6,656 bases of DNA, from positions 1 through 6,656 of the forward strand of contig JAQVWU010000169.1 in assembly GCA_028709565.1 (NCBI GenBank). The letters run 5' to 3'. The stretch's first letter is position 1. Each line of letters opens with the position of its first letter. Source of the DNA: Eubacteriales bacterium. GTDB taxonomy: Bacteria > Bacillota > Clostridia > Oscillospirales > CAG-272. The translations under genes were made by a program, and so were the position numbers. Under the pieces are notes generated by a model. The model was given only the letters and a program-made list of their open reading frames with translations. It did no database searches and was not told the origin of the DNA. Below are positions 1-5,854 of this stretch, in pieces.

Positions 1-800
1 TGTTAACCCTGATCCCTGTTTTTGCAGTTGAGGAAGGCGTTAGTTACGGCGACGTGGCAAAGTCCCCTGCCGTAATTGTAATTGATGGCGAAAAAGATGC
101 AGCTTATGATTACGCACTTAAGATTCATCAGGACCGTTTACATTACGAGAACGAACCCGAGACAGCAACCAACGGCGATTCTTACATACTGTGGGATGAC
201 GGTTTCATTTATGTTTACGGTGAGATAACCGATGCAACCCTTGTTCCCACCACCGAAGATATCCAGAGCAACCAACCCTGGATGGCCGACAGCCTGGAAG
301 TTTTCCTTGATGTCGACAACGACGGCGTCGACCCCATGCAGTATCGTATCGACTATACAGGTCGTCCGTCCTTCCAGTTCACCGACCAGGACTCCTACGG
401 CGGCGATGCTTCCGCAGCCGACGGCATATTTGAATACGCCGCTAAAGTTACCGATACCGGTTATGCGGTGGAATTTAAGATTCCGCATGCTTCAGCCAAA
501 ATCGGCGAAAAAATCGGTCTTCAGCTCCAGATCAACGATATGGCTGATGAAACTATACGTACCTGCGTATTCCCCCCCAACTCACTGGGCGGCGGAAGCT
601 GGGATGTGACCATGTATGACTATATCGTACTTGCCGACGCTCCTGTGATTGAAGTGCCCGAAACAGCGGCTCCCGAGGCAGAAACCGACGCGGCTCCCGC
701 AACGACCCCTGCCGCTCAGACCTCAGACGCAGCGGCAGTTCTGCTGTTCACCGCCGCAGCCGCAGCTGTAGTATTGGCGGCGTCCAAAAAGCGCAGATAA
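1..800 (+). CDS. Exported CBM9-like carbohydrate-binding protein with C-terminal anchor (5' end missing)
   Basis: The reading frame is open from the window edge (first full codon at 3), so the true start lies upstream; the GTG at 54 is internal. The first visible residues, LTLIPVFA followed by VEEG, look like the end of a signal peptide with a VFA cleavage site. The next ~190 residues resemble the CBM9/DUF1083 beta-sandwich: an early IDGEKDAAY segment, the strand LWDDGFIYVYGEITD, and PWMADSLEVFLDVDNDG, which matches the family's W-x-x-D-S-x-E-x-F-x-D pattern. An Ala/Pro/Glu/Thr linker follows, then QTSD (717-728), an Ala/Val-rich hydrophobic segment and a final KKRR. That tail fits a membrane anchor or a degenerate sortase-type sorting signal. 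Family members bind sugars, often as modules of xylanases; here no catalytic domain is visible, although one could precede the window only if the signal-peptide reading is wrong. Role inferred: surface capture of glycans. Confidence 0.75.
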   Translation, partial: LTLIPVFAVEEGVSYGDVAKSPAVIVIDGEKDAAYDYALKIHQDRLHYENEPETATNGDSYILWDDGFIYVYGEITDATLVPTTEDIQSNQPWMADSLEVFLDVDNDGVDPMQYRIDYTGRPSFQFTDQDSYGGDASAADGIFEYAAKVTDTGYAVEFKIPHASAKIGEKIGLQLQINDMADETIRTCVFPPNSLGGGSWDVTMYDYIVLADAPVIEVPETAAPEAETDAAPATTPAAQTSDAAAVLLFTAAAAAVVLAASKKRR

Positions 801-834
801 AAAGGACCCCGCTATATTAATAATAAGCTTTTAC

Positions 835-865
835 GAAAGTCCGGAAACACCGGGCTTTCTTTGTT
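835..865 (+). terminator. Intrinsic terminator of the CBM9-like gene
   Basis: Arms GAAAGTCCGG (835-844) and CCGGGCTTTC (850-859) form a 10-bp stem with one G-U pair around the loop AAACA, followed by TTTGTT. It lies 34 bases after the stop codon at 800. Confidence 0.85.
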
Positions 866-920
866 GAGGGAAATGACATTTTGAAACCGAACGGTCGAAG
901 TTTACCGATACTGATTTGCC

Positions 921-958
921 GTTTAACATTTTCGATTTGCAATTTCGAAAATATAAAC
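921..958. repeat. Imperfect inverted repeat (hairpin or operator)
   Basis: ATTTTCGA (928-935) is exactly complementary to TCGAAAAT (945-952) across a 9-base loop. The stem resumes after a small internal loop with GTTTA (921-925) against TAAAC (954-958), giving 13 pairs. No T-run follows, so it is not a terminator. It ends 12 bases before the -35 box at 971, a position that would suit a regulator site. Function unknown. Confidence 0.4.
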
Positions 959-970
959 CGGGTTATGCTC

Positions 971-999
971 TTGTTTTAATAAATATAATATAGTAAAAT
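971..999 (+). promoter_or_regulatory. Candidate sigma-A promoter
   Basis: TTGTTT (971-976), a 17-base spacer and TAAAAT (994-999) in an AT-rich stretch. The predicted transcript would begin near 1006, just before an AAGAAGG ribosome site, and reach the SWIM-type gene with a ~215-base leader. Sequence match only. Confidence 0.4.
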
Positions 1000-1021
1000 G
1001 CACATAAAAGAAGGCATTTAA

Positions 1022-1045
1022 ATGAATGCAGGCCGGGAAGTGTAA
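1022..1045 (+). other. Possible 7-codon leader reading frame
   Basis: ATG at 1022 opens a frame encoding MNAGREV. AAGAAGG (1008-1014) lies 7 bases upstream, ideal Shine-Dalgarno spacing, and the promoter at 971-999 would start transcription just before it. A second mini frame (1048-1080, MPGRGHLQPA) starts two bases after its stop. CCGGG (1033-1037) can pair with CCCGG (1051-1055) across the junction. The peptide has no run of one amino acid that would suggest classical attenuation, so this may be chance. Confidence 0.2.
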
Positions 1046-1131
1046 TTATGCCCGGGAGGGGTCACTTACAGCCGGCTTGAAATCCCTGATAGCATCATGT
1101 AAAAAGCTTTATTTCCGTTCATAATCAACTC

Positions 1132-1158
1132 TTGAAGCCCGGCTGTATTGGGTATAAT
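1132..1158 (+). promoter_or_regulatory. Candidate proximal promoter of the SWIM-type gene
   Basis: A perfect TATAAT (1153-1158) lies 65 bases before the start codon. The best -35 match is TTGAAG (1132-1137), with a short 15-base spacer. The ribosome site is AGAAAGG (1205-1211), about 11 bases from the ATG. The -10 is convincing; the -35 is weak. Confidence 0.4.
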
Positions 1159-1222
1159 ATACAGCATATAAAATATTCGGTCATAAAAAACGTCATTAAA
1201 AACAAGAAAGGCTGCGATTACA

Positions 1223-2503
1223 ATGGATGTAAAATCAGAAGCGTTTAAATCCGCGGTATCTGCCGTTCGCGAACGCATTGCCGCGGTAAAGCGGCGGGGC
1301 ACACGCCGGGGGTTTATCGATTACCGGGGATGTATGGATGTCTGTGCCGATTTTAACAAGATAATTGACGAAGCGGAAGAAACACTTAACGCGGGAGAGT
1401 ATGAGCCGGCTTATACCGTCACGGCGCTGATTATAATAAACTGCGCAAAAATAGCCGGCACTGCCGATTCCAGCTCCGGATGTCTTACCGACACGATTTA
1501 TTTCGCCCAAAAACTCCTCGCGAAGGTGTGCGCCGGCGCTAAAAATGACAGCAAAGCGGCGAAATATATTTTTGAAAAAGGGCTGAAGGACGCCGCCGAT
1601 AAAGCCTTTGACGGCTGGGAGCATATGGCGTACGATTTCCTTGAAAGCATTGCGGTCCTCTCCAATGGGGATAACCTCGATAATTTATATGCAGTGCTTG
1701 ACGCCCTGCACGAAAAGTTGAGCAAAAAAGAGTATGCCTCTTATCATTTACAAAGTGACGCGGTGGTTCGTCTTGCCGCGATAGGTTCGGCATTCGGAGA
1801 GCAGGCGGCGGAGGCATTCATTGCAGCGCATTTGAATTTTGACGAAATCCGAAAAACAGCGGTGCGGCGCGCCAGAGAGAAGAGCGACTTCCGGGAAGCC
1901 GAAAGGCTGTGCAGAGAAAGACTGGAAGACGAAGTGGATACGGGATTCTATTCAAGGATTTCCGAATGGCGTTATCTTTTATATGAAGTCTACGACAAAG
2001 CCGGCGATATCGAGAACAGGATCGCCACGGCAAAGGACCTGCTGTTCCGGTCCGACACGGAATATTATGACGTTTTAAAGCGGTTGCTGACCGAAAAGGG
2101 CGTGTGGGAAGCGGAATATCCGGCCCTCAGGGACCGGCTGAGCCGAAATTTGCCGCTGCACCTTTATATGCGCATCCTGTCCAAAGAGGGAGAAACGGCG
2201 CTGCTGCTGGAAAAAGTACGGGAATATCCGCCCGACGTATTTACTTACGGCAAGCAGTTATCCAAAGTTTACCCTGCCGAAACATATGAAATATGTCTGG
2301 ATGTAATTTACCGGGAAGCGGACGAGGCAAATGATCGCAAGAAATATAAAAAAGTATGCGCAAACATTAGAAAGCTGTTTGAATACGGCGGGATCGCGGA
2401 AACGGACGCGGTAATCGCGGAGCTTAAGAAAAAATATCCGCGCCGTCCGGCCATGCTTGATGAGTTGAACGCGCTTTCGGTAAAGCTGAAAAAGGTCAGA
2501 TAA
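1223..2503 (+). CDS. Helical-repeat protein resembling the C-terminal half of SWIM zinc-finger proteins
   Basis: A 426-residue soluble protein, almost wholly alpha-helical, with no signal peptide or membrane segment. Its order of features resembles the region after the zinc finger in SWIM-domain proteins: GFIDYRGCMD (~30-39), a helical pair ending in ADSSSGCLTD (~80-89, compare the family's DDSxG), then TPR-like helices with phrases such as YLLYEVYDKAGDIENRI (~250-266), and a terminal KKYPRRPAMLDEL. The CxC...CxH zinc-binding motif that normally precedes this region is absent, and no upstream frame encodes it, so the protein seems to be a stand-alone helical half rather than a fresh truncation. 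Such solenoids usually make protein contacts; the real function is unknown. The ATG at 1223 is supported by AGAAAGG upstream and an in-frame stop at 1184. Family assignment is from remembered patterns and is moderate. Confidence 0.6.
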   Translation: MDVKSEAFKSAVSAVRERIAAVKRRGTRRGFIDYRGCMDVCADFNKIIDEAEETLNAGEYEPAYTVTALIIINCAKIAGTADSSSGCLTDTIYFAQKLLAKVCAGAKNDSKAAKYIFEKGLKDAADKAFDGWEHMAYDFLESIAVLSNGDNLDNLYAVLDALHEKLSKKEYASYHLQSDAVVRLAAIGSAFGEQAAEAFIAAHLNFDEIRKTAVRRAREKSDFREAERLCRERLEDEVDTGFYSRISEWRYLLYEVYDKAGDIENRIATAKDLLFRSDTEYYDVLKRLLTEKGVWEAEYPALRDRLSRNLPLHLYMRILSKEGETALLLEKVREYPPDVFTYGKQLSKVYPAETYEICLDVIYREADEANDRKKYKKVCANIRKLFEYGGIAETDAVIAELKKKYPRRPAMLDELNALSVKLKKVR

Positions 2504-2518
2504 TTATTGGCGGTCCGG

Positions 2519-4003
2519 TCACGGTTTAACCTGATAATACCCGCAGATGGTCTTATAACCCGCCTCGACGGTTTCGGCTATTTTCGCGTATTCGGAGGCG
2601 AGGTCGGTGTTCTTTGCCTCCACGCGCCTGCGGAACAGGTAGGGCAGCCAGTTAAGCTCCTTGGATGTGCCGAACATAAAGGCAAAATCAAAGCGGCGTC
2701 CGTTTATAATGATATCGACGATGTCGGCCGTTTTGAGGTCGATCGAATATTTGCCCTTGAGCGCTATGTCGTAATAGGCGGGGGTGACCGAACGATAGCT
2801 TTCCACCGTCAGCGCTTCGGCGATGATCCCCGTCATTTCCGGGTCGGGGGCGTTAAAGGGGATCATGAGTACCGTATATTCGTCCATTGCGCCCGAATAA
2901 TAAGCGGACTGAGCTTCATCCCACTTCGGATAGGGCAGAATGGCGTATTCCGTCTCCATAAAGCGGAATTTGTCAAAAGCCTCCTTAAAATAAGCGGGGA
3001 CGAACACAACGGTGCCGTTGCCGAACAGCTTCGCCTGTCCCCTCCATTCATTCCACAAATACGATCCGGTCTGATTATGGGTCAGGTCGATGACCTTTTG
3101 GAGCACGTCGATAATTTTATCGGTCATGAGGGCGCAGTAAGGCAGTCCGTCGGCGTCTTTTTTGGTGATCGGATTGTCAAAGGCTATCTGGAACATATCC
3201 GCGCTGTCATCGCCGTAGCCCGAATAGCCGTATATGTCGGCCATGGAGCGTTTGCCGTCCCCGTCGGCGTCGGAATAGATGTCCTTCGTGAGGGACATGA
3301 GCTCGTCTATGGTCCATTTGCCCGAGTCAACGCGGTCATACATGCCCCAGAGGCTGATGTTCCAGTTTTCGCCGAGGTCGGCATTGAAGAACATAGCGTA
3401 GATATGAAGAATCGCGCTGACCGAAAAGTCGCCCACGGCCGCGTACAGTATGCCGTTTATCGTCGCCTCATCGTTTGAGAGACGGTTCCACCAGGGTTTT
3501 TCGAGGTCTACATATTCCAGATCGGTCCAGTTTGCGCACAGTCCCGCCGCTATGGCATTGTAGCTTGTATAAGCATAGTTCGCCAGCAGCTGATACGCAT
3601 TGTCGCCGGAGTTTACCGAGGTGGTAAAGGCTCTGAGCACCTGTTCCCAGTTGACCTCCGCGGCATATCCAAGGGTGATATTATACTCCGACATTATGCC
3701 TGAGTTGCGGCTGTATACCGCGTCGTTGGTAACCTCGCCGTTGAGTTCCTCCGCCCATATTTCATATTCCATGCCCTCGGTGGTGAGAACCGTGAAGTTT
3801 TGGCCCTGGTAATCCTTTTCGGGCAGGTCCGCGGCGGCGTTTTTGCGGTCGATACCGGTTTCAGCCTCCGTTGCGCCGGTTTCGACGTCGGCGGGCTGCG
3901 TTCCGTCCTCCGCCCCGGAGGAGCATGCGATCAGGACGGACGCGGTAACGCATACGGCCAGAAGCAGTGAGACGAGTCTGTTCACGGACAGTTTCGGTAT
4001 CAT
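2519..4003 (-). CDS. ABC transporter extracellular solute-binding lipoprotein (family 1)
   Basis: A 494-residue precursor with a short basic N-terminus, a hydrophobic stretch and the lipobox LIAC (24-27), so Cys27 should be lipidated and anchor it to the outer face of the membrane. An acidic, low-complexity linker runs to about residue 58. The mature fold opens with KDYQGQNFTVLT and NGEVTNDAVYSRN (88-100), a signature common in clostridial sugar-binding proteins of this group. DADGDGKRSMADIYG (245-259) looks like a calcium-binding loop with Asp at 245, 247, 249 and 256, a known feature of some family 1 binding proteins. Many Trp/Tyr residues suit a sugar site, but the ligand is unknown. No permease or ATPase gene is adjacent: downstream is the convergent SWIM-type gene, 15 bases away stop to stop with no visible terminator between them. 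The start is fixed by AAGGAG six bases upstream. Confidence 0.9.
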   Translation of the reverse strand: MIPKLSVNRLVSLLLAVCVTASVLIACSSGAEDGTQPADVETGATEAETGIDRKNAAADLPEKDYQGQNFTVLTTEGMEYEIWAEELNGEVTNDAVYSRNSGIMSEYNITLGYAAEVNWEQVLRAFTTSVNSGDNAYQLLANYAYTSYNAIAAGLCANWTDLEYVDLEKPWWNRLSNDEATINGILYAAVGDFSVSAILHIYAMFFNADLGENWNISLWGMYDRVDSGKWTIDELMSLTKDIYSDADGDGKRSMADIYGYSGYGDDSADMFQIAFDNPITKKDADGLPYCALMTDKIIDVLQKVIDLTHNQTGSYLWNEWRGQAKLFGNGTVVFVPAYFKEAFDKFRFMETEYAILPYPKWDEAQSAYYSGAMDEYTVLMIPFNAPDPEMTGIIAEALTVESYRSVTPAYYDIALKGKYSIDLKTADIVDIIINGRRFDFAFMFGTSKELNWLPYLFRRRVEAKNTDLASEYAKIAETVEAGYKTICGYYQVKP

Positions 4004-4009
4004 ATCGTT

Positions 4010-4028
4010 CTCCTTCCGTTATACGGAA
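4010..4028 (-). promoter_or_regulatory. Ribosome site partly enclosed in a hairpin (solute-binding protein gene)
   Basis: Read on the minus strand, TTCCGT-ATA-ACGGAA (4028-4014) is a perfect 6-bp hairpin whose 3' arm covers the first half of the ribosome site GGAAGGAG. The AAGGAG core occupies 4015-4010, six bases from the ATG. The stem is short but could damp translation; it could also be a DNA palindrome bound by a regulator just after the transcription start. Confidence 0.4.
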
Positions 4029-4040
4029 ATGTTTAAATTC

Positions 4041-4069
4041 ACTATAGCATATCATGCAAAATAAATCAA
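4041..4069 (-). promoter_or_regulatory. Promoter of the solute-binding protein gene
   Basis: On the minus strand: TTGATT (4069-4064), a 17-base spacer and TATAGT (4046-4041), with TG one base before the -10 (extended -10, TGCTATAGT). Predicted start near 4034, giving a ~30-base leader. Confidence 0.7.
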
Positions 4070-4077
4070 GTCAGGTT

Positions 4078-4110
4078 CGGCGTTTATTGTTATTTTTGTC
4101 CCATACGCCG
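4078..4110. repeat. Inverted repeat between the divergent promoters
   Basis: CGGCGT (4078-4083) and ACGCCG (4105-4110) are exact complements separated by 21 bases. These GC-rich arms stand out in an AT-rich region. They lie 8 bases upstream of the minus-strand -35 box and 23 upstream of the plus-strand one, so a shared regulator site is possible. No regulator gene is in the window. Confidence 0.35.
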
Positions 4111-4133
4111 CAATAATCTTTTTTATTAAAACA

Positions 4134-4162
4134 TTGCATATTTCGAAATACCGTGGTATATT
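4134..4162 (+). promoter_or_regulatory. Promoter of the deacetylase-like gene
   Basis: TTGCAT (4134-4139), a 17-base spacer and TATATT (4157-4162), with an extended -10 TG at 4154-4155. Predicted start near 4169, leader about 65 bases. A 5-bp inverted repeat, ATCCC/GGGAT (4175-4190), lies early in the leader. Confidence 0.65.
4148..4159. promoter_or_regulatory. Palindrome overlapping the -10 box (possible operator)
   Basis: ATACCGTGGTAT is a perfect 5+5 inverted repeat around GT. It covers the extended -10 TG and the first half of the -10 box of the promoter at 4134-4162, where a bound repressor would block polymerase. Overlap with a functional promoter could also be chance. Confidence 0.3.
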
Positions 4163-4206
4163 GATTCTGACCATATCCCGATTCAGGGATTAAGTGAAAT
4201 TTCAAA

Positions 4207-4230
4207 AGGAATGAGGAATGAGGAATAAGG
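4207..4230 (+). promoter_or_regulatory. Tandem heptamer ribosome-site region
   Basis: AGGAATG is repeated in tandem (4207-4213, 4214-4220, then AGGAATA at 4221-4227), followed by AGG. GAGGA (4220-4224) is nine bases from the ATG at 4234 and is the likely ribosome site; the other copies are surplus. A 5-codon frame begins inside the repeat (ATG 4211, stop 4226-4228). Slippage at such a repeat could change ribosome-site number. Confidence 0.45.
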
Positions 4231-4233
4231 CAT

Positions 4234-5583
4234 ATGAGTATAAAGATAATGCTGTGGTATGACGTGGAGGACTATGTCAACCCTATGGCGGATGACGCGC
4301 TGCTGCTGCTGCTTGAAATGATGGATGACCTGGGCATCAGAAGCAGCCTGAAAATGGTGGCGGAAAAGGTCAGGGTACTGCGTGAGCGCGGCCGTGATGA
4401 TATTTTTTACCGCATGGCGGGCCATGAAATCTGTTATCACACAAAGGACCACTCCCGGCATCCGACCTCCACCGAATACTGCGAAGATTTAAACTTCAAA
4501 GACGGCGCAGAAAAATTCCGCGAAGTTGAGCAGACCGGATATGATTATGTACGCGATATCACGGGGCAGGCCGTCACCAGTTACGGGCAGCCCGGGGCAT
4601 CGTGGGCGCCGCAGGTATTGCCGGTCATCCGCAAATGGGGCATCCCCTCGTATCTGGACAGTCATGATATCATCGATCTGGACGGCGGCGCCTTCCGTTA
4701 CGGCGGTGTGCTGATGTTTACAAGACTGTGGCGCACCATGCGTTTTGACCATGATAATCCCGACAGCGACGCCGCAATGGAAACGGCAAAAGAAAAATTC
4801 GGGAAACTGACGCAGGGCGATGAGAAAACCAAACTCATCAGCATTTATTATCACCCGTGTGAATTTTCCTGTGAACAATTCTGGGACGGCGTAAATTTCA
4901 ACAAAGGTAAAAACAATGAAACCATGCTGCCCTCTCCCCTGCGCACCCCGGCCGAAATGAAGCGCAGAATCGAAAACCTCAAAAAATTCCTCGCGTATAC
5001 CCTCACCTGCCCGGGTGTGGAATACATTACGGCCTCGGAATCATTAAAATATGAACATTACAGACCGGAACCGATAACCGACGCGGACATGCGGTCCTAT
5101 GCCGCCGCCTTTGACGGCAATGTTACGTTTTATCCGGTGAAGGGCGAATATCTCTGCGCTTCCGAGCTGTTCTCGTTATTATATAAGGCAATATTGAAAA
5201 AACCCCTTGCACCCCGGCTGTTGTACGGGTGTGAGGAAAACACCCCCTCTGTCATTAAAACCCCGAAGGTCTCGGCAAAGGAGCTGGCATACGCGGCGGA
5301 AAACCGATATGACCTTGTTTTCGGATACAAGCAGTTAAAATCCCTGTATCAGATCGGGGACAATTACCTCAACCCCCTTGATATGTTCGCCACCATGGCA
5401 TACGCCGTAAAAACACAACAGGATACGGTGCCGGTCCGGACCGGGAAGCTCGCCGCCGAAAAATACGTCAATCTCAATGATAATTATGACAACAACTGGC
5501 TGTTTGCCGAGCATTTCCGCATCCCCAATATCATAAAGCACACGCAGCTGCAGACATGGACGCTCAAGCCGGCAGTATTTTGA
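4234..5583 (+). CDS. NodB-fold polysaccharide deacetylase-like protein with C-terminal repeat extension
   Basis: 449 residues, no signal peptide, so probably cytoplasmic. The first ~270 residues fit the NodB/carbohydrate esterase 4 fold. MLWYDVEDY gives the motif-1 aspartates (D10, D13); HTKDH (69-73) matches the metal-binding H-(S/T)-x-x-H motif; YGQPGASWAP (117-126) sits where the motif-3 loop is expected; YYHP (205-208) supplies the late catalytic histidine. This arrangement predicts a metal-dependent amide or ester hydrolase acting on an acylated sugar, substrate unknown. Residues ~280-449 are a separate extension with two similar helices, GEYLCASELFSLLYKAI (304-320) and DNYLNPLDMFATMAYAV (376-392), and a third weaker one, VSAKELAYAAE (346-356); these faintly recall pseudomurein-binding-type repeats. 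The start follows GAGGA in a tandem repeat. The gene has its own promoter, divergent from the solute-binding protein gene, and no clear terminator. Confidence 0.7.
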   Translation: MSIKIMLWYDVEDYVNPMADDALLLLLEMMDDLGIRSSLKMVAEKVRVLRERGRDDIFYRMAGHEICYHTKDHSRHPTSTEYCEDLNFKDGAEKFREVEQTGYDYVRDITGQAVTSYGQPGASWAPQVLPVIRKWGIPSYLDSHDIIDLDGGAFRYGGVLMFTRLWRTMRFDHDNPDSDAAMETAKEKFGKLTQGDEKTKLISIYYHPCEFSCEQFWDGVNFNKGKNNETMLPSPLRTPAEMKRRIENLKKFLAYTLTCPGVEYITASESLKYEHYRPEPITDADMRSYAAAFDGNVTFYPVKGEYLCASELFSLLYKAILKKPLAPRLLYGCEENTPSVIKTPKVSAKELAYAAENRYDLVFGYKQLKSLYQIGDNYLNPLDMFATMAYAVKTQQDTVPVRTGKLAAEKYVNLNDNYDNNWLFAEHFRIPNIIKHTQLQTWTLKPAVF

Positions 5584-5820
5584 TATGCCGGTTAGAAACG
5601 TCCTGTAATTGTTATTATTTATTATTAACGACCGAAACATGGTGATTGCCGGTCTCTCCCCCCGTCACGTGCGGCATTGAGGGTATATTATCTCTGAGTG
5701 AATGGGCGCCGCGGCCTCACAGATGGGGGTGAGTTTAAATTTCACTATGATAATCGTTTTCTTCCGGGGCGGAGGTAACGTTTCGGGAATATCATCGTAT
5801 CATATGGAATTATATGTTAT

Positions 5821-5853
5821 AACAGGGCAGATAAATAATAAATAACGCCTGTT
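5821..5853. repeat. Inverted repeat just upstream of the -35 box
   Basis: AACAGG (5821-5826) and CCTGTT (5848-5853) are exact complements 21 bases apart with a very AT-rich interior (ATAAATAATAAATAA). The right arm ends one base before the -35 box. Arm length and spacing equal those of the repeat at 4078-4110, though the sequences differ. It could be an operator or UP-element-like region; it lacks the T-run of a terminator. Confidence 0.35.
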
Positions 5854-5854
5854 G

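Larger units (their letters stand above)
866..1222. other. Gene-free region upstream of the SWIM-type gene
   Basis: This 357-base stretch has no supported gene; a 78-codon frame on the minus strand that reaches into the next gene has no family resemblance. It holds a hairpin (921-958), a sigma-A-like promoter (971-999), a 7-codon reading frame with a good ribosome site (1022-1045), a 10-codon frame (1048-1080) and a second promoter-like pair (1132-1158). No trace of a SWIM zinc finger is encoded here: the frame of the downstream gene is stopped by TAA at 1184-1186. Confidence 0.6.

Noticed and set aside
54..56. GTG as the start of the CBM9-like gene
   Set aside because: The frame is open to the window edge and the codons before it encode a plausible signal-peptide end (LTLIPVFA), so the gene starts upstream.
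1235..1624. A 129-codon minus-strand frame inside the SWIM-type gene
   Set aside because: It is antisense to a supported gene, with no ribosome site or recognisable motif.
2507..3478. A 323-codon plus-strand reading frame
   Set aside because: It lies wholly antisense to the solute-binding lipoprotein, which has a lipobox, family motifs, a ribosome site and a promoter. The plus frame has a TTG start, no ribosome site and no recognisable domain.
4183..4461. A 92-codon minus-strand frame overlapping the deacetylase-like start
   Set aside because: It is antisense to the conserved NodB motifs and would cross the divergent promoter region; no supporting signals.
5630..5660. GACCG/CGGTC hairpin as a terminator of the deacetylase-like gene
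   Set aside because: Only five pairs around a 15-base loop, followed by a C-rich stretch rather than T's.
5681..5692. TATATTAT as a -10 box
   Set aside because: No -35-like sequence at suitable distance on the plus strand.
5733..5755. Resemblance of GTTTAAATTTCACTATGATAAT to the solute-binding protein promoter at 4031-4052
   Set aside because: The corresponding minus-strand -35 position is GC-rich and there is no gene on that strand; likely chance similarity of AT-rich sequence.
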